Positions 1-7,228 of a DNA stretch of 14,095 nucleotides are shown in pieces. Each line of letters opens with the position of its first letter. Position 1 is the first letter of the stretch. The translations under genes were made by a program, and so were the position numbers. The DNA lies in contig CAZKKM010000040.1 in the NCBI GenBank assembly GCA_964553435.1, positions 1 to 14,095 of the forward strand, given 5' to 3'. Origin of the DNA: RUG11867 sp964553435 (lineage in GTDB: Bacteria > Bacillota_I > Bacilli_A > RF39 > UBA660). The notes under the pieces were generated by a model. That model was given only the letters and a program-made list of their open reading frames with translations, made no database searches and was not told where the DNA came from.

Positions 1-2
1 TA

Positions 3-800
3 GTTTTAGAGGAGTTACTCGGACATTGTCTAATGGTAGATAAATTTCCACATAAGATATTTTTCTTAACTGGAAGTGGTGCTAATGGTAAATCTACTTT
101 CGTTGAAATGATTACTAATCTAATCGGCGACTTATCAAGTCATATAGATATAAAAGATTTTGATGACGGTACTTGTATAGTTTCTTTGATAGGTAAATTG
201 GCAAACATTGCCGACGATGTCGATGCAATACATTTAGAGAAATCTAAAAACTTAAAGACTTTGGCAAGTGGTAATACTATAAGTGCAAGAGCAATATACA
301 GTAGACCTGTAACTATTAGAAATACTGCAACTTTAATATTTACTGCCAATGTACCACCGACTTTTAGAGATAAGTCAAACGGTATCGTAAGACGTCTAAC
401 AATAATACCATTTAATAATAGAGTACAATCTCGTATACCTAATTTAGACGAACTATTGAGTACCGACAATGCAAAGAGTTATCTTTTAAATCTAGCACTT
501 GCAGGTGTTAAGCGTATCTACGATAATAATTTTGAGTTATCTATAAGTGAAACAATACAAAATGCAACACGAGATTATTATAAAGAAAACGACAGTTTTA
601 TATCTTTTATAGATACAGTAGAGGTTATCGACAGTCGACCGTTTAGTGACTTCTATAGCGAGTACGTAGAATATTGTAGCAACTTAAACATAGAAAACAT
701 ATCTGCTAATATGTTTAGTCGTAGACTAAAGACATTAGGTTATAAGATAGATGTTAAGAACATCGAGGGCAAGTCCCACAAAGTAATATACAAAAGTTAA
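3..800 (+). CDS. SF3 (P4/D5-like) phage or plasmid primase-helicase, C-terminal part, 5' truncated by window
   Basis: The frame is open from base 3 through the left edge, so the gene starts outside the window and the ATG at 33 is internal. The first residues (LEELLGHCLM) match the segment that precedes the ATPase core in P4/D5-type primase-helicases. Counting from that Met, Walker A is GSGANGKST (14-22), the Walker B-like acidic pair is ANIADD (57-62), the sensor motif is FTAN (103-106), and the Arg pair RR (120-121) is followed by LTIIPF. These are superfamily 3 helicase hallmarks. Family members form hexamers that unwind DNA at the replication origin of phages, satellites, plasmids and integrative elements. 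Codon use is strongly A/T-biased (TTA, ATA, AGA, AAT), unlike the leuS or LigD genes, which fits mobile DNA. A primase domain would lie upstream and is not seen. The identification as an SF3 helicase is firm; the type of element is inferred. Confidence 0.88.
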   Translation, partial: VLEELLGHCLMVDKFPHKIFFLTGSGANGKSTFVEMITNLIGDLSSHIDIKDFDDGTCIVSLIGKLANIADDVDAIHLEKSKNLKTLASGNTISARAIYSRPVTIRNTATLIFTANVPPTFRDKSNGIVRRLTIIPFNNRVQSRIPNLDELLSTDNAKSYLLNLALAGVKRIYDNNFELSISETIQNATRDYYKENDSFISFIDTVEVIDSRPFSDFYSEYVEYCSNLNIENISANMFSRRLKTLGYKIDVKNIEGKSHKVIYKS

Positions 801-818
801 TACATACGTCATATCTAT

Positions 819-925
819 ATTACGGTATTACGTATTTTTTTTGTTTCTCTTTTTATATATCTTTATCTTTTTTCTTCTTAATATTTTTATATAAAAAAAT
901 ACGTAATAGCGTAATCTCGTAATCG
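819..925. repeat. 23-bp inverted repeat (one mismatch) built of 8-bp-spaced ATTACG/CGTAAT units
   Basis: The arm at 819-841 and the arm at 893-915 are reverse complements with one mismatch, separated by about 51 bases of T-rich DNA. The hexamer ATTACG sits at 819 and 827. Its complement CGTAAT sits at 902, 910 and 918. All spacings within an arm are exactly 8 bp, so five copies of one hexamer form two facing iteron-like arrays. The array begins 18 bases after the helicase stop codon. Such arrays near a replication helicase can be origin or initiator-binding sites, and that role is inferred. The stem is AT-rich and does not look like a classical terminator. Confidence 0.75.
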
Positions 926-962
926 CCCATAAATAGGCAGGTTCTCAAAAAAAAATTTGGAA

Positions 963-984
963 AAACAAGACCTAAACAAGACCT
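963..984. repeat. 11-bp tandem direct repeat (AAACAAGACCT x2)
   Basis: AAACAAGACCT occurs twice head to tail at 963-973 and 974-984, followed by AAA. It lies 38 bases right of the CGTAAT array. It may be part of the same regulatory or replication region; its function is unknown. Confidence 0.7.
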
Positions 985-1030
985 AAAAATATTTTTGAAA
1001 TTTTCAAATCCTCGCAAACGCCCTATTTAA

Positions 1031-1066
1031 AACAAAAAATGAGAGCGACATTTAATCGTCGCCCTC
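1031..1066 (-). terminator. Rho-independent terminator, leftward
   Basis: Read on the minus strand, GAGGGCGAC (1066-1058) pairs with GTCGCTCTC (1049-1041) as a 9-bp stem with one G-U pair and an 8-base loop. The tail is ATTTTTTGTTTT. It lies 169 bases past the leuS stop codon and is the first clear terminator for the leucine operon. On the plus strand the stem carries an A-C mismatch and no T-run follows, so the leftward direction is favoured. Confidence 0.75.
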
Positions 1067-1120
1067 TTCAGGGGGTTTTGGTTCTAATACACTCCATAGG
1101 AATCATGAAGATGTACTAGC

Positions 1121-1141
1121 AGCATGACATTACATCATGCT
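1121..1141. repeat. Small hairpin, AGCATGA / TCATGCT arms
   Basis: There is a perfect 7-bp inverted repeat at 1121-1127 and 1135-1141 around a 7-base loop. It lies between the leuS stop and the terminator and is not followed by a T-run in either direction. It could be a 3'-UTR structure or chance. Confidence 0.4.
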
Positions 1142-1234
1142 ATATAAATGATACTTTAAAAAATCTTCTTTGTCAATTAATTTTTAAGGCATTTTTACAA
1201 TTTTCCGTAACTGTAAACAAGTGAATATTTACAT

Positions 1235-4087
1235 TTATTTCACAACGATACTTACAATTCTTTTAGGAATGATTATCGTCTTAACGATCTCTTTTCCATC
1301 GGTATATTTTTGAACATTTTCATTGGCGAATGCTTTTTCTTTTATTTCTTCTTCACTTTCGTCGATACTTACTTCGATACTTCCACGAAGTTTTCCATTT
1401 ACTTGAATACCAATTTCATAAGTCGATTCTACAATTTTTTCTTCATCGTACTTTGGCCATGAACTTGTCGTAAATGAGTCACCTAGTTTACATATTTCGT
1501 TCAGTTCCTCAGTGATATGAGGTGCGATTGGATTCAATAGTTGAAGGATAGTGCGATAATCTTTTTTGGTGATGCTATCCATCTTGTCGAATGTATTCAA
1601 AAGAATCATGAGTGCCGATACAGCTGTATTGTAATTCATCGATTCGATATCCTCTGTAACTTTTTTGATGGTCTTGTTGATATCACATTCGAGTGTTCGA
1701 GAATAACCTTCTTCGTCATTCAATTTATTTTGAAGTCTATAGATTCTATCCAAGAATTTTTTGCAGGCTTTCAATCCTTCTTCGTTCCAAAATGCATCTT
1801 TGGTGTAATCGCCTATGAACATTTCAAAAGTTCTCAAAGCATCGGCACTGTATTTATTTACCATGTCTGTAGGATTTACTCCGTCGCCTGCTGATTTGCT
1901 GAATTTTTTTCCATTTGAATTCAATATCATACCGTGTGCAACGCGCTTTTTGAATGGTTCGCGATATGGGACTATGCCTTGATCGTACAACACTTGATTC
2001 CAAAATCTCGCATAGAGCAAGTGACGTGTCGCATGTTCCATACCTCCGTTGTACAAATCGACTTGTCCCCAATATTTCATCGCGTCCATACTTGCTATTC
2101 CGTCCGGATAATTGGCATCCATATACCGAATCCAGTACCAGCTGGAACCGGCCCAGTTTGGCATCGTATCGGTCTCACGTTTAGCAGGTCCACCACAATG
2201 TGGACAAGTGGTATTAACCCACTCTTCTACTGTAGATAATGGACTTTCTCCGTTATCTGTCGGTTCGTATGATGGTACATCCGGCAAGATAACTGGAAGG
2301 TCTGATTCTGCAACTGGCTGCCATCCGCATTTTTCACAGTAAATCATAGGAATCGGCTCTCCCCAGAAACGCTGACGAGAGAAGATCCAATCTTGGAGTC
2401 GATAATTCGTGGTCTTCTTACCGATGCCTTTTTCTTCCAAGAAAGTTAGCATACGTTCGATAGCCTCTTCTTTATCGAGTCCATCCAAGAATCCGGAGTT
2501 GATGTGAACACCGTCTTCGATCATCGCTTTATCGCCTTCGAGAGCACGAATTGCATCGTATTTATGTGCATTCGTATTGACAGTTTCGATGAGCTCGTCT
2601 TTGTCTATCCATAAGACTTCTTGAAGTTCATCCTCTTCTTTGCTTCGTTCTATCGATTCCAAACTGTTCAGTTTACCAACTACTGTGTGACAAGTGATAT
2701 GGCGATTTACGTCTTTGTGACGGGCAAAGAAATTGTCAAAATAGACGAATTTCATTTCGTGGTCGATATCTATATCTGTATATCCGGTCTCTTCGATGAG
2801 TTCTCGTCGTGCAGCTTCGATAGGTGTTTCTTCGCCTTCGATGCCTCCCATGACAAAGTTAATCCAACCGAATTTTTTGTTTTTAACGCAGAGATATTTT
2901 TCTTCTGTCGGGTGTTTGATGACAGCAATTACAACTTTGCGATCTGTGAACGGTTTATCCTGTCTTATTTCAGATTCTCCTGTTCCTACGAAATTCTTTG
3001 CGATCACCTGTATGATCGGAATATCGAATTTTTTGGCAAAAGCATAGTCTCTTTCATCGTGAGCAGGAACGACCATGATAGCTCCCGTTCCATAACCGGA
3101 TAATACATAATCGGAAATCCAAATTTCTATTTCACGATCGTCAACCGGATTGATGCAGGTGAGCCCCTTCACTTTGATGCCGGTCTTTTCTTTCGTAGCA
3201 TCCGTTCTTTCAATCTCGCTTTTTTTGTGGGCTTCTTCGCGATAAGCTCGAACTTCTTCTAAATTTTCGATTTTGTCGGCATATTTTTCTAAGAAGTCAT
3301 GTTCCGGCGATAAGACCATCGCTGTCACTCCGAAGAGTGTATCACAACGTGTCGTGAATACAGTAAGTACATCTTCTACTTGTTTCATTTTGAAGTTCAC
3401 TTCAGCACCGATGCTCTTACCTATCCAATTGATTTGCGCAGTCTTAATTTTATCCAAAAATTCCGTATCTTTGAGTCCTTCTAAGAGACTATCGGCATAG
3501 GTGCTCATCGCAAGCATCCACTGGTTTTTGAGTTTCTTGGTAGTCGGATGACCACAGCGCTCACAAACTCCTCCAGCTGCATCTTCGTTCGAAAGGCCGG
3601 TCTTACAATTGGGACACCAATTTATCTCTTTTTCGGCCTTGTAAGCGAGACCTGCTTTATAAAATTGCAAAAATTGCCATTGCGTCCATTTATAGTATTC
3701 TGGGTCTGTCGTAGAGAATTCGCGAGACCAATCGAGGGATAGTCCCAAAGATTTAATCTGACTTTTGAAAGTTGCAATGCAATCTTTGACCATATTTGCC
3801 GGATAGACGTGATTTTTTATTGCGTATTGTTCTGCCGGTGCGCCGAAAGCATCCCATCCCATCGGAAAGAGGACGTTGTATCCTTGAGCGCGTTTCATTC
3901 TTGCAAGCGAATCCAAAGCTGTATAACTTCTTACGTGTCCGACATGAAGACCCGAGCCGCTTGGATAAGGAAATTCTACCAAAATATAATATTTTTCCTT
4001 CTTTCCCCCGTTTTCGGCCGCAAAAGAGTGCTCTTTATCCCATTTGTCTTGCCATTTTTTTTCGATTTCTTTAAAATTATAATCCAT
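1235..4087 (-). CDS. leuS: Leucyl-tRNA synthetase with a Nudix hydrolase domain inserted in the editing (CP1) region
   Basis: This cytoplasmic enzyme charges tRNA-Leu with leucine using ATP. Class I signatures are HVGH (48-51) and KFSKS (728-732). A zinc-knuckle module carries Cys158, Cys161, Cys175 and Cys178. CP1 editing motifs are TTRCDTLFG (245-253, Cys in place of the usual Pro) and the conserved Asp in VPAHDERDYAF (about 344). The DWIFSRQRFWG motif returns the chain to the catalytic core, followed by the anticodon-binding helices and a C-terminal domain. The protein has 950 residues where bacterial LeuRS usually has about 800-880. The excess is a Nudix domain at about 380-515, with a perfect Nudix box at 414-436 (G-x5-E-x7-REL-x-EE-x-GY). 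It lies between IPIIQVI and the HINSGFLDGL segment. The start ATG is preceded by AAAGGA and overlaps the upstream gene by 11 bases. LeuRS is certain; the Nudix substrate is unknown. Confidence 0.97.
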   Translation of the reverse strand: MDYNFKEIEKKWQDKWDKEHSFAAENGGKKEKYYILVEFPYPSGSGLHVGHVRSYTALDSLARMKRAQGYNVLFPMGWDAFGAPAEQYAIKNHVYPANMVKDCIATFKSQIKSLGLSLDWSREFSTTDPEYYKWTQWQFLQFYKAGLAYKAEKEINWCPNCKTGLSNEDAAGGVCERCGHPTTKKLKNQWMLAMSTYADSLLEGLKDTEFLDKIKTAQINWIGKSIGAEVNFKMKQVEDVLTVFTTRCDTLFGVTAMVLSPEHDFLEKYADKIENLEEVRAYREEAHKKSEIERTDATKEKTGIKVKGLTCINPVDDREIEIWISDYVLSGYGTGAIMVVPAHDERDYAFAKKFDIPIIQVIAKNFVGTGESEIRQDKPFTDRKVVIAVIKHPTEEKYLCVKNKKFGWINFVMGGIEGEETPIEAARRELIEETGYTDIDIDHEMKFVYFDNFFARHKDVNRHITCHTVVGKLNSLESIERSKEEDELQEVLWIDKDELIETVNTNAHKYDAIRALEGDKAMIEDGVHINSGFLDGLDKEEAIERMLTFLEEKGIGKKTTNYRLQDWIFSRQRFWGEPIPMIYCEKCGWQPVAESDLPVILPDVPSYEPTDNGESPLSTVEEWVNTTCPHCGGPAKRETDTMPNWAGSSWYWIRYMDANYPDGIASMDAMKYWGQVDLYNGGMEHATRHLLYARFWNQVLYDQGIVPYREPFKKRVAHGMILNSNGKKFSKSAGDGVNPTDMVNKYSADALRTFEMFIGDYTKDAFWNEEGLKACKKFLDRIYRLQNKLNDEEGYSRTLECDINKTIKKVTEDIESMNYNTAVSALMILLNTFDKMDSITKKDYRTILQLLNPIAPHITEELNEICKLGDSFTTSSWPKYDEEKIVESTYEIGIQVNGKLRGSIEVSIDESEEEIKEKAFANENVQKYTDGKEIVKTIIIPKRIVSIVVK

Positions 4088-4472
4088 TTTTTCGATATCC
4101 TTTCTTTATCAAAATTCTACCTAGTATTTCATAGAGTACGTAGATCAATAGAAAAATCAGAACAACTCCGATAGTGAAGATGAGTACCATATCTTCAGTT
4201 ACGATCAGTACCAAAGTTGCCGCAAGTGCAATGATAATACCGTCCAGTAAACTGATATATTTGGCTATTTTAAGTGTATCTAACTTTTCCTTATCGAGAT
4301 CGAATTTGCTCATAAGATATTTCATTTCGATAGCCAAATTATTCGAATTGTTCTTATTTTTTCCTTTTTTAGATGGTTTCTTGCTTCTTTTATATAGCCA
4401 GTAACGACTAATAAACGAAATGAGAAAAGCTAAAATGAAGTAAAAAATGTGTTCCACTTGTGTTCTCTCCAT
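4077..4472 (-). CDS. Small membrane protein, first gene of the leucine T-box operon, unknown function
   Basis: Three hydrophobic spans are visible: about residues 8-25 (start of the protein), 77-90 and 94-115. A very basic linker rich in Lys and Asn (about 30-47) and a polar stretch with KFDLDKEKL (about 56-64) lie between the first two. No catalytic motif is recognised. I recall similar small membrane proteins in Bacillota but cannot name the family. It is translated directly before leuS, and the two frames overlap by 11 bases, so coupled translation is likely. The ATG at 4472 has a poor ribosome site. An in-frame GTG at 4457 sits 8 bases after GGAGA and may be the true start, giving 126 residues. 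Expression should respond to leucine tRNA charging through the T-box upstream. Confidence 0.8.
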   Translation of the reverse strand: MERTQVEHIFYFILAFLISFISRYWLYKRSKKPSKKGKNKNNSNNLAIEMKYLMSKFDLDKEKLDTLKIAKYISLLDGIIIALAATLVLIVTEDMVLIFTIGVVLIFLLIYVLYEILGRILIKKGYRKNGL

Positions 4473-4528
4473 CTTTTTGCTATGTAGATTTCTTTTTCAA
4501 ATAAACTCGTCAAAACCATCTCTTTTCT

Positions 4529-4572
4529 AAAAAATAAAACGAGCAAAACATTCCCAAAGGACGAATTGCTCG
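4529..4572 (-). terminator. T-box regulated intrinsic terminator
   Basis: On the minus strand CGAGCAA (4572-4566) pairs with TTGCTCG (4546-4540) at the base of a longer imperfect stem, followed by TTTTATTTTTT. Its 5' arm begins within the T-box sequence, so terminator and antiterminator exclude each other as in standard T-box control. Confidence 0.88.
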
Positions 4573-4728
4573 TGGTACCACCTTATTTTGTGCTCTTTTG
4601 TCTCTAAGGGGACAAATCCAATCGTCATCCGAGGGTGAGTTTCCAAAAGTTTAGACAGGTCTTGCACCAACCGACCCTTCTCTTTAGTCCAATTTCTTTT
4701 AGTATTGGTCCCTCTTCATCTGAGATCA
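4529..4728 (-). ncRNA. T-box leader, leucine-specific (CUC specifier)
   Basis: The transcript is read from about 4728 down to 4529. It holds a Stem I with the GGTTGGTGCAAGACC element. The specifier region is GGAAACTCACC, with CTC at 4639-4637 followed by ACC as in known T-boxes. The conserved AAGGTGGTACCACG T-box lies at 4584-4571. Its TGGT bulge can pair with the ACCA end of tRNA-Leu. A terminator follows directly. When uncharged tRNA-Leu binds, the antiterminator should form and allow transcription of the membrane protein gene and leuS. Motifs are seen directly. The leucine assignment rests on the specifier plus leuS being the second downstream gene. Confidence 0.93.
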
Positions 4729-4733
4729 GTGTT

Positions 4734-4763
4734 ATTATATTAAAATTCTCCGACATATTCAAG
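4734..4763 (-). promoter_or_regulatory. Promoter of the leucine T-box operon
   Basis: On the minus strand, TTGAAT (4763-4758) and a perfect TATAAT (4739-4734) are separated by 18 bases. Transcription would begin near 4727, just before the T-box Stem I. The -35 box lies inside the last codons of the upstream GH31 gene and the -10 box overlaps its stop region. The operon can therefore start independently of that gene. Confidence 0.7.
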
Positions 4764-7085
4764 TAGTTTTAAAAACATTTTGATAAATATGTCACCGAGG
4801 CCTTGAGTGGCCAACTTGCGAATGGCGATTCGTTTTTTCTTGATGTCATCATCCGAGAAGATGATATCGCTTATCTTTTCTTTGAGACGTGTCGGTATCT
4901 TGAGATCGGATATGATGTGATCGATATCTTCGTTGATGAGGCGAACGGCATCTATTTCTATGTCTTTTCCTTTACAGTTGATACTCAGCTGTTCACTCGT
5001 ACTGACGAGCGGTGTTTCGACGATGAAATCTTGATCATCCAAATAAGTTTTGACTTGCAGGCGATTCGTCCCCAAGAAGACGATGACGTCGTCGGCAAAG
5101 CGTGTATTGCGGAAACGTATCTTGTAACTGCGGTTGTCCGGGATAATGCCCTTTTTTCCTTCGAGAGGTCTTATGATGACAGTAAAATTGTTCGGCAGAT
5201 AATTGTAATCTATCGAAGTCGTCATGAAATTGCCTTCTTTGTAAGCATTGGATGTTCCATCATCTTCGTACAGTTTATACGTATTATTGCGTCCTGGGAA
5301 GATGTGTATTTGCATTTTTTCTGGATTTGAAGTGTCGTTGCGATTGTTCGGATCGAGAATGGCCAATGGGATGATCGCGCCTTGTTTGGCGAAAACGGGA
5401 TAATCTTCATCTTGGAAGAACGATATATAACGTTTGCCACCTGGGAATTTTTTTCCTGTTTTGAAGTCATACCACATGCCGTTAGGCAAGAACAATTTGA
5501 CGACCGTACGATTCATGACAGGGTCTTTTTTATCGGTTATCGGGGCGATGAAAAATTCCGTACCAAAATAATACTCATTCTTGTAGGTCGGTTCATCGTA
5601 CAATTCTGGATAACGATAGTAAAGCGGTTGGATGAGTGGCAGCCCTGTTTTGGAATATTTATATGATTCGCTGTATATGTAAGGTATGAGACGGTGACGG
5701 ACGTTCGTATAATCGCGAACTATTTTATGAGTTTTGACGTCCCAATTCCATGGTTCTCTTTTGTAATAGTGGCCGCTCAGCGAACTGAAACGGAAGATAG
5801 GACTGTACACACCAAGTTGAACATATCTCGTGTATAGTTCGTTATCTTCTATACCATTTTTGAATCCACCTATCGCATGACTCCACCATGAAACACCGAT
5901 ATTCGAACTCGTCGAATTGAATTCAGGAAGCATCTTGAGAGTGCGCCAATCGACGATAGTCTCTCCACTCGTATATGCTGGACACAAATGGGCATTTACG
6001 AGTCCGTTACGCGAAAGAATGAGGCCCCGCTTGCCGGGTTCGTTGTTCATATAGTTGTAGAAATAATAATTCATCATACGCAAAGCATAGAGATCTTTGC
6101 CACGATAATCGAGTGCGAAAAAGTCGACACCCATTTCATAGAGCGGTGCGATGAATTTTGCGAAGTAATTGCTCATAAAACCTTTGTCGTAAACATTGAA
6201 TGGCATCTCGGTGTTTTGTCCGTTTGCATTGGCAGGAACTCTTTCCAAGGAGAGATTGAGTCCCAACTGAATATGGTTCGAGTGCAGCTCATCGATGACT
6301 CCTTTTGGTTCAGGAATGAGGTCGCGATCGAAAGTCACATCGTCTTTGCTCCATTTGTTTAAGAGTATGACACTCAAGGGTATTTCGTGTTTTTTGAATT
6401 GGGCAATCATGGCATAGATGTCATTGACATTGTAAGATTGATCCCTATTCCACCATACTCCCAAAGCATAGCGAGGTATTAGGGGTGGATAACCAGTCAA
6501 GCGATAGTAGTCTTTGAGGCAATAGCCAAAGTCTTTGCGATACATGAACAGATACGTATCGATGCGAGTATCGCTTCTCTTTCCCACACTTCCGTCTTTG
6601 TTGAAGATGAGATTGTTGGAGTCATCCAAGGAGACGAATCCGTCCGTACTATAGAGACCTTTTTCGAGTTTGGGTATGGAAAGTTTATCGTCGAGACTCG
6701 TACAAGTTCCTTTGAAGTTTCGTGCCTCTGCTTGGCCGAAAAACCACATTTTGTCTGTTCCCACGAGTTTGACTTTCAGATATTGGTCGGGAGACAACTT
6801 GGTGCCGGTGAAAGGCATCTCTTTGTCATATGATAGCTCGAAGTATTTCGTCTCCAAGGTGAGATGACGATCGTCTTCAGTGACTAAAACACGCGGTACA
6901 TCGAAATCTCGGAACCGGGCCAATTCGGTCGGTCTATCTTCAAAATTGCCATTTTCACTGTATTCGAGGCGGACGAGTATCTCACTCAAAACGGTAATGC
7001 GGTATTTGATGCCTTTGTATATAGCATCGTTTTTACTGACGGCCGCATCGTAGTTGACACCGAATCTCGTTTCAAATTCATTCAT
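4740..7085 (-). CDS. Glycoside hydrolase family 31 (alpha-glucosidase-like) protein with altered catalytic motifs
   Basis: GH31 enzymes cleave alpha-linked sugars from non-reducing ends. The order fits the family: an N-terminal beta-sandwich (about 1-190), a TIM barrel from PRYALGVWW (about 204), then C-terminal beta domains. Strong family segments are IEDNELYTRYVQLG and YSPIFR (about 412-432), plus PLIQPLYYRYP and PVFAKQGAIIPLA further on. The nucleophile would be Asp326 in FALDY. The usual acid/base Asp (SGD or TGD) is replaced by Glu375 in TSGET, and the usual Asp of DIGGF is Ala404 in SHAIGGF. Activity may therefore be changed or lost. A helical C-terminal tail (about 715-781) is extra. 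No signal peptide is visible, so the protein is probably cytoplasmic. AAAGGGAG lies 8 bases before the ATG. Family assignment is firm; the substrate is unknown. Confidence 0.9.
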   Translation of the reverse strand: MNEFETRFGVNYDAAVSKNDAIYKGIKYRITVLSEILVRLEYSENGNFEDRPTELARFRDFDVPRVLVTEDDRHLTLETKYFELSYDKEMPFTGTKLSPDQYLKVKLVGTDKMWFFGQAEARNFKGTCTSLDDKLSIPKLEKGLYSTDGFVSLDDSNNLIFNKDGSVGKRSDTRIDTYLFMYRKDFGYCLKDYYRLTGYPPLIPRYALGVWWNRDQSYNVNDIYAMIAQFKKHEIPLSVILLNKWSKDDVTFDRDLIPEPKGVIDELHSNHIQLGLNLSLERVPANANGQNTEMPFNVYDKGFMSNYFAKFIAPLYEMGVDFFALDYRGKDLYALRMMNYYFYNYMNNEPGKRGLILSRNGLVNAHLCPAYTSGETIVDWRTLKMLPEFNSTSSNIGVSWWSHAIGGFKNGIEDNELYTRYVQLGVYSPIFRFSSLSGHYYKREPWNWDVKTHKIVRDYTNVRHRLIPYIYSESYKYSKTGLPLIQPLYYRYPELYDEPTYKNEYYFGTEFFIAPITDKKDPVMNRTVVKLFLPNGMWYDFKTGKKFPGGKRYISFFQDEDYPVFAKQGAIIPLAILDPNNRNDTSNPEKMQIHIFPGRNNTYKLYEDDGTSNAYKEGNFMTTSIDYNYLPNNFTVIIRPLEGKKGIIPDNRSYKIRFRNTRFADDVIVFLGTNRLQVKTYLDDQDFIVETPLVSTSEQLSINCKGKDIEIDAVRLINEDIDHIISDLKIPTRLKEKISDIIFSDDDIKKKRIAIRKLATQGLGDIFIKMFLKLLEYVGEF

Positions 7086-7182
7086 CGCTATCGCTCCCTT
7101 TATCTATTCTTTATCATAACTATTTTATCACAGAAAAAGCATTCTCTCAAGAACAATGTTGCGATTTGAATAGCCATACCAT

Positions 7183-7213
7183 GAGAAAAACACATCTTTT
7201 TCTCAAAGATGTG
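7183..7213 (-). terminator. Rho-independent terminator after the ferredoxin-thioredoxin gene
   Basis: On the minus strand CACATCTTT (7213-7205) pairs perfectly with AAAGATGTG (7199-7191) around a 5-base loop, followed by TTTTTCTC. It begins 15 bases after the stop codon of the gene ending at 7229. It separates that gene from the GH31 gene. Confidence 0.85.
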
Positions 7214-7228
7214 CCGGAAGATTTATAT

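Larger units (their letters stand above)
801..1234. other. Non-coding, repeat-rich gap between the helicase gene and leuS
   Basis: This 434-base stretch carries no convincing gene. It holds a long inverted repeat with iterated CGTAAT units (819-925), an 11-bp tandem repeat (963-984), a minus-strand intrinsic terminator (1031-1066) and a small hairpin (1121-1141). The left half is very T/A-rich and resembles the helicase gene in composition. The boundary between mobile element and chromosome probably lies here, but no attachment-site duplication can be recognised with only one end in view. Confidence 0.6.

Noticed and set aside
33..35. ATG at 33 as the true start of the helicase
   Set aside because: The frame is open to the left edge, and the residues before it (LEELLGHCL) match conserved sequence of the family, so the gene is truncated by the window.
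819..925. CRISPR array reading of the CGTAAT repeats
   Set aside because: Units are 6 bases at 8-bp spacing with no spacer-length inserts and no cas genes, so an iteron-like array fits better.
1052..1102. Minus-strand frame reading FLWSVLEPKPPEEGDD, resembling an acidic protein tail
   Set aside because: A stop codon at 1105-1103 lies directly upstream, leaving only 16 codons with no start. Its end lies in the terminator stem, so it may be a leftover but cannot be called a gene.
4631..4633. A second CTC triplet in the T-box leader as the specifier
   Set aside because: It lacks the following ACC and lies past the usual position. The CTC at 4639-4637 fits the conserved context better, and both would give leucine anyway.
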